Assembly: GCA_022823235.1 (NCBI GenBank)
Contig: JAJDXO010000050.1
Location: forward strand, 1 to 64,000
DNA: 64,000 nucleotides
Source of the DNA: Rhodospirillales bacterium
Lineage (GTDB): Bacteria; Pseudomonadota; Alphaproteobacteria; Rhodospirillales; UBA2165
Direction of reading: 5' to 3'
Shown: in pieces, positions 51,679 through 61,105 of the stretch
How positions within the stretch are numbered: the first letter of the stretch is position 1
Layout of the letters: every line of letters begins with the position of its first letter
Translations under genes and position numbers: made by a program
The notes under the pieces: model-generated
Seen by the model: the letters and a program-made list of their open reading frames with translations, nothing else
Databases searched by the model: none
What the model was told of the DNA's origin: nothing

Positions 51679-53109
51679 CTAGTGAATGTCCGCGTCGGGA
51701 TTGGCGTGGGCGAGGATGATGGATTGGTCCACCTTCGCCTTCAGCGCCGCCGGATCGCCCAGCTTTTCGGTCCAGCCGTCCAGCAGCCGGTCAAGCGTCG
51801 CCATCCCTTCCCTGCGCACCATGCCGTAGCCCCGCGCCCAGATCGCCGCCTTGGCGGTTTGGACGGCAAGGTCCATGTCGACGGTTGCGGCGGCCCGGAT
51901 GGCGTCCAGCCACCGCCCGATGGCCGCGTGTTCCTCGCCGTACTGGGAACCCGCGCGGCGGAACCCCTTGCGCCCCGCGAGCAGTTTCAAACCGGCGAAC
52001 CCCCAGGCGGACGAGGTCGGCCAATGCAGCGACCAGCCGCTCCCGGCGCGGCCGCTCCCCTTGGGCACCATCCACGCGAGCCAGCTTGGCAGGAAGCCGG
52101 CCATTTCGGCGTGGCCCGGTTTGAAGTAGTCGCGCAGATTCAAGATCGCGTCATCCGGCAATTCGAGCTCGCCCCGGATGCGGTCGAGGCGTCCGGGCCG
52201 GGTCTTGAGCTGCGCCACGCGGATGACGTCCTCGAAGCTCATCCAGGCGGCGAGCCGCTTCGCAACCTCCCCGGTGAGGGTCATGTTGTCCGACGTATCC
52301 AGCGCCTTCACCGTCCGCAGATGGTCGAGGAACAGCCGGACGTAGGCGTCATCCTGATAGTCGGCCAGCCGCGCCAATGCGTGGCCGATGATCGGCCGCA
52401 AACGCTCGGGATATTGATCAAGTTCGGCCTCGAACCCGGGCGGCGGGCCATTATAGGCGAGCCCGTCTTCCTCTTCGGGGAGCGGCGCCTTCAGGCGCGC
52501 CTGCTCCACGCCTTGCTCGAACCCTTTCAAATTCTGATCGACCGCGACCCCTTTGCCGCGGATGGCGTCCCGGCAATCGTCGACCGAGAACGGGAATACG
52601 CCCGAGCCCGCGATGGCGCCGAACAGCACCGCGTTCCACTGGGGCGACACGCCGCCGGTCAGTTCCTTCATCGGCAACGCGATCAAATCCCCGGAGGCTT
52701 GGCTCAGACCGTCGAGCACCGGCCGCGCCGGGACCGTGCCGTCGCCCGCCGCGACCTTCTCGGCCGTCGAGTAGGTACGCTCGGTCGCGGTGATCACCGT
52801 CGTCCGGGCGGTGACGAAGCCGCGCTCCAGCGCCCGGCCCGCCTCGGTGGGTTCCAATGCCGCCATCAGGTCGATGTCGTCGGAACCCGGGAACAGGGCA
52901 AACAGGGGCGGCTGCGCAGGATTTTTCTCCGGGAACAACTCGAACAGATAGGTCGTGGCGCCGGTCCGCTGGGCCACGCCCGGCGTCGAGGTCGCCTGCG
53001 CCGGATACCCGGATTTCTCCGCCGCCGTCACCAGCCAGTCGACGAGGACGCCGCCGCCCTGGCCGCCAAGGGCGCCGATGAGCGCCGCCACCGGGCGCTC
53101 GGCGGTCAT
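51679..53109 (-). CDS. iorB: indolepyruvate:ferredoxin oxidoreductase, IorB-type subunit (copy 2)
   Basis: 476 residues, same layout as copy 1: ALIGALGGQGGGVLVDWLVTAAEKSG at the N-terminus and the long C-terminal extra domain. The start MTAERPVAALIG overlaps the iorA stop by ATGA. It lies in the same neighbourhood as the Rieske and CoA-ligase genes, so it may act on a different 2-oxoacid from copy 1. Confidence 0.85.
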   Translation of the reverse strand: MTAERPVAALIGALGGQGGGVLVDWLVTAAEKSGYPAQATSTPGVAQRTGATTYLFELFPEKNPAQPPLFALFPGSDDIDLMAALEPTEAGRALERGFVTARTTVITATERTYSTAEKVAAGDGTVPARPVLDGLSQASGDLIALPMKELTGGVSPQWNAVLFGAIAGSGVFPFSVDDCRDAIRGKGVAVDQNLKGFEQGVEQARLKAPLPEEEDGLAYNGPPPGFEAELDQYPERLRPIIGHALARLADYQDDAYVRLFLDHLRTVKALDTSDNMTLTGEVAKRLAAWMSFEDVIRVAQLKTRPGRLDRIRGELELPDDAILNLRDYFKPGHAEMAGFLPSWLAWMVPKGSGRAGSGWSLHWPTSSAWGFAGLKLLAGRKGFRRAGSQYGEEHAAIGRWLDAIRAAATVDMDLAVQTAKAAIWARGYGMVRREGMATLDRLLDGWTEKLGDPAALKAKVDQSIILAHANPDADIH

Positions 53110-55286
53110 TCGTACGCCCCCATCATGGACAGCAGCCGTTTGTTGACGGCATGCGCCATGCGGCGAAGCGGCCCCGCGTTGAACAGGCCCTCGGCGCGAT
53201 AGAACGACGGACAAAGCTGGGCGGCGTGCGCCACTTCACCGCAGTGACCGCAGGCGACGCAGCTGTCCTCGACCGTGGCGATGGGCGTCTCCTTCAGCGG
53301 ATCGGCGGAATGCTTGAGAGACAGGGACGGGCAGCCGTTCAGCCGCATGCACGAATGATCGCCGGTGCACACTTCGGGATCGACGCCGAAGCGTTCCTGG
53401 GTGACGGCCCGGCCCTCCTTCATCGCCTGCGCCTTTTGCGGCCGCTCGCGGCGCTGGCGGGCCAGCATGCACTCGTTGTCGGAGATCACGACCCGGAGCT
53501 GACTGCCCCGTGCATCGAGGGCGTCCCTCAGCGCGTTGATGGTTTGCGGCAGGTCGTAGCTGTCGACCCGCTTGATCCATTTGACGCCAAGACCCTTGAG
53601 CGCGTTTTCGATGGTTACCTCGGAGGCCGCGCCGACCGGCGTCTCGCCCGACGACGGCAGGCGCTGATGGCCGGTGGCCGCCGCATAGCCGTTCTCGAGG
53701 ATGACCAGCACGGCATCGTAATTGTTCCATTGGGCATTGATGGCCCCGGACGACACGCCGTTGTGCCAGAACCCGCCGTCGCCCATGACCGCGATCACCG
53801 GCTGATCGAGGGCCGGGCCGACCATGGTGCCGCTGGCCAGCGACAGGCCATAGCCCAGCACCGTGTTGCCCACGTGGAACGGCGGCAGGGAGCCGAACAG
53901 GTTGCAGCCGATGTCCATGGATACGTGCATGGGGCCGCGCTCGCGCATCAAGAGCTTCATGGCGGCGAAGATGGGACGCTCCGGGCACCCGGTGCAGAAG
54001 GACGGCGGCCGGGCCGGCAGCGGTTCCGGCATGTGATCCCTGAGAATTTCATTGGCGGTGTCGACGGCGCCCCGCGTCGCCTGGTACCTCGACCCGGCGG
54101 TCGCGGCATACGGCTCGGGCGCGAAGTCGGACATGTACTCGGCGACGCCGGCCCGTACCGTGTCGACGGTGTATTCGCCGGCCATGGGCAGGACATCCTT
54201 GCCGTGAATGGCGCAATCGATCCTGGCCCTGTGGGCATATTCGGCGATCTGGGTTTCGATGAAGTTGGGATTGCCCTCCTCGACCACCAGTACGCTTTCC
54301 CTGGCCGTCATGAACTCGGTGATCTGCTCGGGCACCAGCGGGTAGACCACGTTGAGCACCATGATCGGCACTTCGGTATTGCCGAAGGCATCCGCCAGCC
54401 CAAGCTGGCGCAGCGCCCGGATGACCATCGAATACGCGCCGCCCTGGGTGATGATCCCGAACGGCCCGCCCGCGCCCGGGAAAATTTCGTTGATGTCGTT
54501 TTCCCGGACGTACTCCCGGATGGCCGGCAGGCGCGCTTCGAACTTGTGCTTCTCGTGGGCATAGGACGCCGGCGGCAGCACGATTTTGGTCATGTCGTAC
54601 TCGGCCCGCGGCACGGGATTGCGGGTCGAGTATCGCGGGACCTTGTTGTCCTTGGCGACGAACGAGCCGGTCATGTGGCAGGCGCGGATGCGGAGCTGGA
54701 AGAAAACCGGGAGGTTGGACACTTCCGACATCTCGAAGGCCCGCTCGGTAAGATCGACGATTTTCTCCATGTCGTAGCGGGGATCGATCAGGGGCAGCGA
54801 CGACTTCATGGCGAAGGCGTGGGTCCGCTCCTGCATGATCGACGACCCTTCGCCGTAATCCTCGCCGATGAGGATCAGCGATCCGCCGGTAACCCCGGTG
54901 GAGGCCAGGTTGGAGATGGCGTCGGACGCGACATTGGTTCCGACCACCGACTTCCAGGTGACGGCGCCGCGCATCGGGTAGTGGATGGAGGCGCTGAGCA
55001 GCGAAGCCGCCGCCGCCTCGGAGGCCGACTGTTCGAACTGAATGCCCATGGGATCGAGGATTTCGTTCTTGGCATCGGCCATCACGTCGATGAGGTGCGA
55101 CATGGGCGCGCCGGGATAGCCCCCGATATAGGAGACGCCCGCCTGGAGCAGCGCCTTGGTCACGCAAAGGATCGTCTCGCCGTGGAATTCCTCCCCGGCG
55201 CCCATCTGAAGCTTGCGGACTTCCTCCGCAAACGACCGGTCGCCGACGGCGACCTTCTTGACCGGAATTGCCGCGCCCCCGTCCAT
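53106..55286 (-). CDS. iorA: indolepyruvate:ferredoxin oxidoreductase, IorA-type subunit (copy 2)
   Basis: 726 residues. Thiamine-diphosphate motif MGDGGFWHNG...NGYAA and C-terminal ferredoxin domain from residue 640 (CTGDHSCMRLNGC, CVACGHC...CP). The start MDGGAAIPV follows GGGAGAACC; a longer reading frame continues upstream but lacks family similarity. It has a short N-terminal extension relative to copy 1. The copies differ in many positions, so this is an old duplication or separate acquisition. Confidence 0.87.
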   Translation of the reverse strand: MDGGAAIPVKKVAVGDRSFAEEVRKLQMGAGEEFHGETILCVTKALLQAGVSYIGGYPGAPMSHLIDVMADAKNEILDPMGIQFEQSASEAAAASLLSASIHYPMRGAVTWKSVVGTNVASDAISNLASTGVTGGSLILIGEDYGEGSSIMQERTHAFAMKSSLPLIDPRYDMEKIVDLTERAFEMSEVSNLPVFFQLRIRACHMTGSFVAKDNKVPRYSTRNPVPRAEYDMTKIVLPPASYAHEKHKFEARLPAIREYVRENDINEIFPGAGGPFGIITQGGAYSMVIRALRQLGLADAFGNTEVPIMVLNVVYPLVPEQITEFMTARESVLVVEEGNPNFIETQIAEYAHRARIDCAIHGKDVLPMAGEYTVDTVRAGVAEYMSDFAPEPYAATAGSRYQATRGAVDTANEILRDHMPEPLPARPPSFCTGCPERPIFAAMKLLMRERGPMHVSMDIGCNLFGSLPPFHVGNTVLGYGLSLASGTMVGPALDQPVIAVMGDGGFWHNGVSSGAINAQWNNYDAVLVILENGYAAATGHQRLPSSGETPVGAASEVTIENALKGLGVKWIKRVDSYDLPQTINALRDALDARGSQLRVVISDNECMLARQRRERPQKAQAMKEGRAVTQERFGVDPEVCTGDHSCMRLNGCPSLSLKHSADPLKETPIATVEDSCVACGHCGEVAHAAQLCPSFYRAEGLFNAGPLRRMAHAVNKRLLSMMGAYE

Positions 55287-55419
55287 GGTTCTCCCATCCA
55301 GTGAAGGCCAGTGAAGGATTATTCGCCTCGCCGACAAGTGTAGCCAAGCCGGGGCCGCCGACAAGCAAAACAAAAAAGGGATTGCAAAGAAACGTTTACG
55401 GACAGCGGAGAATCATGAC

Positions 55420-55563
55420 ATGAAGCCAGCGGCGACAAAGGCGTCCAACAGCATTCCCAACAGGAGCGGGAGATCGGCGGCACGCCTGTCTTTCTATCGA
55501 GATTGCCTGGTTGGAGAGGGCTTCGAAGACGCAAATGACGCAATCGAGAAGGATGGAGAGTAG
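55420..55563 (+). CDS. possible 47-residue peptide
   Basis: ATG at 55420 opens 47 codons (MKPAATKASNSIPNRSG... ending DAIEKDGE) to a TAG whose end abuts the next ATG. The C-terminal third is acidic. There is no family I know and no strong ribosome site, so this may be spurious or a gene remnant. Confidence 0.3.
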   Translation: MKPAATKASNSIPNRSGRSAARLSFYRDCLVGEGFEDANDAIEKDGE

Positions 55564-55641
55564 ATGCCCCAAATCACTTTTGATTCAGCAGCCGATATGG
55601 CGAGGCATTACAAGTTGGACGACAAGGTTGAAAGAGACTGA
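55564..55641 (+). CDS. possible 25-residue peptide
   Basis: ATG at 55564, preceded by GGATGGAGAG, opens 25 codons (MPQITFDSAADMARHYKLDD...) ending 3 bases before the Cache gene start. It might be a leader peptide or a decayed gene fragment. Confidence 0.3.
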   Translation: MPQITFDSAADMARHYKLDDKVERD

Positions 55642-55644
55642 TAA

Positions 55645-56151
55645 ATGACCATGCGCCAACTTTCCCTGATCACCACTCTGTCCGTCATGCTGGTGGTCTC
55701 CACAGCGGCCCTCGCGGGCGAAAAACCCACACTCGATGAGTTGAAGGCCGAGGTCGTGGCCGCCCTTGATGGCTTGGCGGCGGAGATCGAAACCGGGTGG
55801 CCTGTGGCGCCTGATTCGTTGCCTGCCCGGCTGCGGGCCTATCTCGACGCGCACGGCGCGTTCTACGGCGCGGCGGTGGCCGTTTTGGGCGATGATGGCA
55901 AGGCGGTCGCCAGTCCCTATGTCTATCGTGCGGGCGGCGGCTACAAGACATTGGATCTTGCCGCTCCGTCCTATGGCCTCGAAACGCAGGGCTGGTTCAC
56001 GCGCCCGCTGGCCGCGAAGGCGGGCACATGGACCGAACCGTATTTCGACGAAGGCGGCGGCGGGGTTTGGATGATTACGCGGTCGGTCCCCGTTTTGCGG
56101 GGAAACCGCATATTCGCCGTCGTCACAACCGATTTGGCGGTGGAAAGGTGA
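55645..56151 (+). CDS. secreted single Cache-domain protein
   Basis: 168 residues: signal peptide MTMRQLSLITTLSVMLVVSTAALAG, then a Cache (PDC) sensor fold. The diagnostic run is YVYRAGGGYKTLDL, YGLETQGWFTRPL, WTEPYFDEGGGG and MITRSVPVL...VTTDLAVE. Such domains are normally the extracellular part of histidine kinases or chemoreceptors; here there is no transmembrane output part, so it is a free periplasmic ligand-binding protein. No partner receptor is adjacent. Confidence 0.72.
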   Translation: MTMRQLSLITTLSVMLVVSTAALAGEKPTLDELKAEVVAALDGLAAEIETGWPVAPDSLPARLRAYLDAHGAFYGAAVAVLGDDGKAVASPYVYRAGGGYKTLDLAAPSYGLETQGWFTRPLAAKAGTWTEPYFDEGGGGVWMITRSVPVLRGNRIFAVVTTDLAVER

Positions 56152-56319
56152 CGGGAAATGGAAGTGCCCAGAATTTTTCTTCATGACGAAATCGCCGCTT
56201 TGCCCACGGCCCGGCGCCCGGTGTCCTTCCGCGCCCGCCGCCGCGCGGCGCTCATGTTCTTGCGCTTACCCCCGAAATAGGCTCACCGACCTCCCCGGGG
56301 GCTTTGCGGTTAATCGCGT

Positions 56320-56340
56320 GCCTTTTGCGACGCAAAAGGC
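56320..56340. promoter_or_regulatory. 21-base palindrome before the transaminase gene
   Basis: GCCTTTTGCG and CGCAAAAGGC flank a single central base, 31 bases before the transaminase start codon. It could be an operator, or on RNA a hairpin close to the ribosome site. Confidence 0.45.
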
Positions 56341-56371
56341 TATCTAGTTGCCCGATTTGACGGGGGAAGAC

Positions 56372-57691
56372 ATGGACACAACCATACCCAACGATCTCGA
56401 GGCCTTCTGGATGCCGTTCAGCCCCAACCGGGCGTTCAAGGCGGACCCGCGCATGGTCGTAAAGGGCGAAGGCGTCCATTATTGGACCGCGGACGGCCGG
56501 CAAATCCTGGACGGGATCTCCGGCCTTTGGTGCGTCAATGCCGGACACGGCCGGCCCGAGATCGCCGAGGCCATCTCCGCCCAGGCGCTGGAGCTCGACT
56601 ACGCGCCCTCGTACCAGGTCGCCCACCCCAAGGCCTTCGAACTGGCCAACCGGGTTTCGGCGATGATGCCCGACGGGCTGGACCATGTGTTCTTCACCAA
56701 CTCGGGCTCCGAGACCGTCGATACGGCGCTCAAGATCGCGCTGGCCTATCACAAGGCAAACGGCCAGGCCTCGCGGACCAAACTGATCGGCCGGTCAAGG
56801 GGATTTCACGGCTCCGGCTTCGGCGGCGTCTCGGTCGGCGGCATGCAGGCCAACCGCAAGGACTACGGGAACCTGCTGTCCGATATCGATCATCTGCCCC
56901 ACACCCACTCCCTGGAACACAACGCTTTTTCCAGGGGGCAACCCGAATGGGGCGCCCACCTCGCCGACGCGTTGGAGGATCTGGTCTACCTGCACGGCGC
57001 GGAGACCATCGCCGCGGTGATCGTCGAGCCGATGGCGGGATCCACCGGCGTGCTGGTGCCGCCGGTCGGTTATCTGGAACGGCTGCGGGAAATCTGCACG
57101 CGGCACGGCATCCTGCTGATTTTGGACGAGGTCATCACCGCCTTCGGCAGGCTGGGCGCCGGGTCCGCGGCCGAGCGCTTCGGCGTGACGCCCGATCTCA
57201 TGTGCATCGCCAAGGGGCTCACCAATGCAGCCTTCCCCATGGGCGCGGCCATCGCGCACGACGACGTGCACGCGGTGTTCATGGATGCCCCCGACGGCGC
57301 AACCGAGCTCTATCACGGCTATACCTATTCGGGCCATCCGGTGGCGAGCGCCGCCGGCCTCGCGGTGCTCGACATCTATGAACGGGAAGGCCTGTTCCAG
57401 CGGGCCCGGGACCTGGCGCCCCACTTCGAGGACGCGGTGCACGGGCTCCGCGGCTGCCCCCATGTCATCGACATACGAAATATCGGCCTCGCCGCCGGGA
57501 TCGAACTGGAGCCGCGCGCGGGCGCGCCCTCGAAGCGGGCCCATGACGTGTTCGTCGAGGCGTTCGAATCCGGCGCGCTGATCCGGTACACCGGCGATAT
57601 CCTCGCCCTCTCACCGCCGCTGATTGCCGGAAAGGACCACATCGACCAGTTGGCGGCGATCCTCAAATCGGCGCTGGAAACCGCGGATTAG
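56372..57691 (+). CDS. class III aminotransferase (omega-amino acid:pyruvate type)
   Basis: 439 residues. FWMPFSPNRAFKADPRMVV at the start, FFTNSGSETVDTALKIA, LILDEVITAFGR and the PLP lysine K281 in IAKGLTNAAFPMGA. The opening resembles omega-amino acid:pyruvate (beta-alanine) transaminases, which also take amines. The start follows GGGGGAAGAC. It ends in front of a palindrome unit and the convergent purK gene. Confidence 0.9.
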   Translation: MDTTIPNDLEAFWMPFSPNRAFKADPRMVVKGEGVHYWTADGRQILDGISGLWCVNAGHGRPEIAEAISAQALELDYAPSYQVAHPKAFELANRVSAMMPDGLDHVFFTNSGSETVDTALKIALAYHKANGQASRTKLIGRSRGFHGSGFGGVSVGGMQANRKDYGNLLSDIDHLPHTHSLEHNAFSRGQPEWGAHLADALEDLVYLHGAETIAAVIVEPMAGSTGVLVPPVGYLERLREICTRHGILLILDEVITAFGRLGAGSAAERFGVTPDLMCIAKGLTNAAFPMGAAIAHDDVHAVFMDAPDGATELYHGYTYSGHPVASAAGLAVLDIYEREGLFQRARDLAPHFEDAVHGLRGCPHVIDIRNIGLAAGIELEPRAGAPSKRAHDVFVEAFESGALIRYTGDILALSPPLIAGKDHIDQLAAILKSALETAD

Positions 57692-57737
57692 GGTCCGGAC
57701 TCGATCGAGCCGCCCTGCGAGTGTTGCGGCGATGGGG

Positions 57738-57818
57738 CATAAAATAATTGCGTCATGGCCGGGCCCAGACCCGGCCATCCACGTGGATCACCGGGTCCTT
57801 GCCCGGTGATGACGACTT
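57738..57818. repeat. paired intergenic palindrome, near-identical to 51190-51270
   Basis: Consists of CATAAAATAATTGCGTCATGG, then the GGCCGGGcccaGACCCGGCC hairpin and a second hairpin CACCGGGTccttgCCCGGTG. About 80 bases match the copy at 51190-51270 with one or two differences. It lies between the convergent transaminase and purK genes and may terminate both. Confidence 0.8.
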
Positions 57819-57832
57819 TTGTCCCTCAACAA

Positions 57833-58936
57833 TCAGGTCTTCGCCGTGAGACGGGTCACGTGCCCCATTTTTCGCCCGGGACGCGCGTCGGCCTTGCCGT
57901 ACATGTACAAGCGGGCTTCGGGGTCCGCCTCGTATCCGGGGACCAGGTGCATGTCCTCGCCCAAAATATTGGTCATCACGGCATCGTGGTGCCGGGCGGG
58001 GTCGCCCAGGGGCAAACCGCAAACGGCGCGGACCAGCTGCTGGTACTGGCTGGTCTCGCACGCATCGATGGTCCAGTGGCCGGAATTGTGGGGACGCGAC
58101 GCCATTTCGTTGACCAGCACCCGGCCGTCTTCGGTCACGAACATTTCGACGGCCAGGAGCCCGACCAGATCCAGGGCATCCGCCGCCCGGGCGGCGATCC
58201 CGGTTGCCGCGTCGGCGACGGCCTCCGGCACCGCCGCCGGCGCGGTGGTGGTGTGTAGAATATGGTTGCGGTGAACGTTCCGGACCGGTTCGAAACATTT
58301 GATGTCGCCGTCCAGGCCCCGCGCGGCGATCACCGAGATTTCGCATGTGAAGTCGACGAAGCGTTCCAAAATCGCGAAGGGCCGCATCGCGCTTTCCGGC
58401 ACGCGGCGGCGGCCGATCGCCTCCCAGGCCGCGGCGGCCCCGCCGCTTGTACTGATCCGTGCCTGCCCCTTGCCGTCATACCCCAGGCGGGACGTCTTGA
58501 GGATCGACGGCGTCCCGATCTCCCCGACCGCATTTTTCAGATCCTCGATCCGGTGCACCGGACGCCACGGCGCGGTTTCGGCGCCTAATCCCTCGAAGAA
58601 TTCCTTTTCCCTGGCCCGGTCCTGGCCGATGGAGAGCGCTTTCGCATCGGGCCGGATGGGAACGGCGGCGCCCACCGTTTCCAGCGCCGCGGCCGGAACG
58701 TTTTCGAACTCGCAGGTCGCCCCATCGATGGTTCCGGCGAACGCCCGCAGCGCCGCCAAATCGTCATAGGGCGCATTGGTGTGACGGTCCGCCGCCTGGG
58801 AAGCGGGACAATCATCCTCGGGGCAATAGACATGGGTCCGGTAGCCCATGTCCCGGGCGGCGTCCGCGAACATCCGGCCGAGTTGGCCGCCGCCGAAAAT
58901 ACCGATGGTGCCGCCGGGTTCGATGCGGTCGCTCAT
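57833..58936 (-). CDS. purK: N5-carboxyaminoimidazole ribonucleotide synthase
   Basis: 367 residues, ATP-grasp fold. It begins IEPGGTIGIFGGGQLGRMFADAARDMGY and has ATCEFENVPAAALE, ILKTSRLGYDGKGQ, ERFVDFTCEISVI and VLVNEMASRPHNSGHWT, all PurK features. Converts AIR, bicarbonate and ATP to N5-CAIR. purE is 18 bases upstream in the same transcript. Confidence 0.95.
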   Translation of the reverse strand: MSDRIEPGGTIGIFGGGQLGRMFADAARDMGYRTHVYCPEDDCPASQAADRHTNAPYDDLAALRAFAGTIDGATCEFENVPAAALETVGAAVPIRPDAKALSIGQDRAREKEFFEGLGAETAPWRPVHRIEDLKNAVGEIGTPSILKTSRLGYDGKGQARISTSGGAAAAWEAIGRRRVPESAMRPFAILERFVDFTCEISVIAARGLDGDIKCFEPVRNVHRNHILHTTTAPAAVPEAVADAATGIAARAADALDLVGLLAVEMFVTEDGRVLVNEMASRPHNSGHWTIDACETSQYQQLVRAVCGLPLGDPARHHDAVMTNILGEDMHLVPGYEADPEARLYMYGKADARPGRKMGHVTRLTAKT

Positions 58937-58954
58937 GGCAGGGTATGGATGCCT

Positions 58955-59440
58955 TTAATCCGTGGGTTTGTCGGCGACGGCGTCCGTCTGGGCGGCGCGC
59001 CAGGCTTCCAGCCGGCCGGCCACCGCTTCATCGGACGTCGCCACCACCGAAGCCGCGAGCAGGCCGGCGTTCTTGGCCCCCGCCGTTCCGATGGCCAGCG
59101 TTCCGACCGGAACGCCGCCGGGCATCTGGGCGATGGAAAGGAGACTGTCCATGCCGCTCAGGGCCTTGCTTTCGACCGGGACGCCGAACACCGGCAGGAT
59201 GGTCATGGCCGCGGTCATGCCCGGGAGATGTGCCGCCCCGCCGGCGCCCGCGATGATGACCTTGAGGCCGCGCCCCTTCGCCTCCCTGGCATAGGCGTAG
59301 AGCCGGTCCGGGGTCCGGTGGGCCGAAACGATCCTGGTCTCGAAGGGAATCTCCAGGGCCTCGAGCACGTCCGCCGCATGGCGCATGGTGTCCCAATCGG
59401 ACCGGGAGCCCATGATGATGCCGATGATCGGGTCTGCCAT
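58955..59440 (-). CDS. purE: N5-carboxyaminoimidazole ribonucleotide mutase
   Basis: 161 residues. GSRSDWDTM at 11-19 and [10 protein letters not shown] are the class I PurE signature; [14 protein letters not shown] supplies the catalytic His. It converts N5-CAIR to CAIR in purine synthesis. The start [12 protein letters not shown] is used because family similarity begins there. Confidence 0.95.
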   Translation of the reverse strand: MADPIIGIIMGSRSDWDTMRHAADVLEALEIPFETRIVSAHRTPDRLYAYAREAKGRGLKVIIAGAGGAAHLPGMTAAMTILPVFGVPVESKALSGMDSLLSIAQMPGGVPVGTLAIGTAGAKNAGLLAASVVATSDEAVAGRLEAWRAAQTDAVADKPTD

Positions 59441-59635
59441 GTGTGCGAGTCCCCGCCCTTGGAAAGGCACCGAATGAACCGTCCGGCGGGCCGAATGTCA
59501 ATGATTTCAGGTATCTTGTGCTGAATACTCCCGCCGGACAATAACCGGCATGGGTCTTTCCCTTCGGGGCCGGTTTGCCCATGATGGTTCCGGTCTCAAG
59601 CCGCATCGAGGGTACAGGGAGGTTACGGGCGGATT

Positions 59636-61096
59636 ATGTGGCGTCCTCCGGAGCGTGTTAGATGGGAGCCGGATCCCGGCGAGTGGCCGACCGCGGAAGC
59701 GGCCGGGGCCTCCATGCTGTTCAGTCCCGTCACCGTCGGCCCGATGGAACTGGAGCAGCGGACGTGGGTGCCGGCGATGGTGCCGTGGCGCGCGACCGCC
59801 GAGGGGTTCGTGACCCCGGAGGTGCTCGACTGGTACGGCCGGTTCGCCGACGGACGGCCGGGCGCCATCGTGGTCGAGGCGACGGGGGTGCGCGACATTC
59901 CGAGCGGACCGCTGCTCCGCATCGGCGACGACCGGTTCATTCCGGGCCTGGAGGAACTGGCGGCCACGGTCCGGGAGCGAAGCGGGGGGCACACCCGGGT
60001 TTTGATCCAGCTGATCGATTTTCTGGCCATTCGGCGGCGGCCGGATCCGGACAAGTATTTCGCCCGGTTCCTGGAGATCACCGGCGAGCATCGCGAAAAG
60101 CTCGGCGGCGGCCCAGGTGAGGGCCTGAGCGACGATCAAATCCGGGAAAAACTCGCCGCCATGGAAGACGGGGAATTGGACGCCGTCCTCTCGCCGAGGG
60201 AGCTGGAATCCCTCCGGATGGGCTACCGGGAACGGGTTACCGACACCCATCTCCCCCACATCAGGGAACTGCCGGAGGTTCTGCCGGACATATTCGCCGC
60301 CGCGGCCGTCCGGGCCGAGAAGGCCGGCTTCGACGGGGTCGAGCTTCACTATGCCCACGCCTACACCATGGCGTCGTTCCTCTCCGCCCTCAACGACCGG
60401 GATGACGGGTACGGCGGCCCGGTGGAAAACCGGGTCCGGCTGCCCCTCGAAGTCTACCAGGCGGTGCGGGCCGCCGTCGGCGGCGATTGCGCCGTCGGCT
60501 GCCGCTACCTCTCCGACGATATCGTGGACGGGGGGAACACGGTGGACGACGCCTGTCATATCGGCGCCCGGCTCGCCGGGGCCGGCATGGATTTCCTGTC
60601 GCTGTCGCGCGGCGGCAGGTTCGAGGACGCCAAGCAGCCCGCCGTCGGCGCCGCCGCCTACCCCTATACGGGGCCCAGCGGGTATGAATGCATGCCCCAG
60701 TACTATTCCGACGACCGGGGGCCGTTCGGGCGCAACGTCGAGCCCGCCGCCCGCATCCGAAAGGCGGTGCATGACGCGGGTCACCGGACCCCCGTGGTCG
60801 TCACCGGCGGCATGCACGGATTCGAGCAGGCCGAAAACGTTCTGTCCCGGGGCAGTGCCGACATCGTCGGCTTCGCCCGCCAGGCGCTGGCCGATCCGGA
60901 CTGGTTTCTCAAGGTGAGGACCGGCCGGGGCGCGGAGGCGATCGTCTGCGAATACACCAACTACTGCGAGGCCCTGGACCAGAAGCACGTTCCGGTGACC
61001 TGCAAGCTCTGGGACCGGGTGGAGATGGACGAATCCGGCATTCTCAAGACCCCCGACGGCAAGCGCCGCCTCACCGCGCCCAAGTGGGCGCGTTAG
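59636..61096 (+). CDS. NADH:flavin oxidoreductase (old yellow enzyme-like)
   Basis: 486 residues, FMN barrel. EKAGFDGVELHYAHAYTMASFLSALNDRDDGYGGPVENRVRLPLEV is the family core, and VTGGMHGFEQAENVLSRGSADIVGFARQALADP the phosphate-binding end. Reduces activated C=C bonds or acts on aromatic or nitro compounds. It has a long insert (about 140-180) between barrel strands. Divergent from purE. Confidence 0.85.
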   Translation: MWRPPERVRWEPDPGEWPTAEAAGASMLFSPVTVGPMELEQRTWVPAMVPWRATAEGFVTPEVLDWYGRFADGRPGAIVVEATGVRDIPSGPLLRIGDDRFIPGLEELAATVRERSGGHTRVLIQLIDFLAIRRRPDPDKYFARFLEITGEHREKLGGGPGEGLSDDQIREKLAAMEDGELDAVLSPRELESLRMGYRERVTDTHLPHIRELPEVLPDIFAAAAVRAEKAGFDGVELHYAHAYTMASFLSALNDRDDGYGGPVENRVRLPLEVYQAVRAAVGGDCAVGCRYLSDDIVDGGNTVDDACHIGARLAGAGMDFLSLSRGGRFEDAKQPAVGAAAYPYTGPSGYECMPQYYSDDRGPFGRNVEPAARIRKAVHDAGHRTPVVVTGGMHGFEQAENVLSRGSADIVGFARQALADPDWFLKVRTGRGAEAIVCEYTNYCEALDQKHVPVTCKLWDRVEMDESGILKTPDGKRRLTAPKWAR

Positions 61097-61105
61097 CGCG
61101 CCGGA

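Larger units (their letters stand above)
55287..55644. other. intergenic stretch with two tiny candidate ORFs
   Basis: 358 bases between iorA and the Cache gene. It holds two short plus-strand frames (55420-55563 and 55564-55641) described separately; nothing else is evident. A+T content is higher than in the flanking genes. Confidence 0.5.

Noticed and set aside
53151-55304. A 717-codon open frame on the plus strand opposite iorA copy 2
   Set aside because: It is the antisense shadow of a high-GC gene. The minus-strand product has clear thiamine and Fe-S motifs, while the plus-strand product is rich in Arg, Gly and His and has no recognisable domain.
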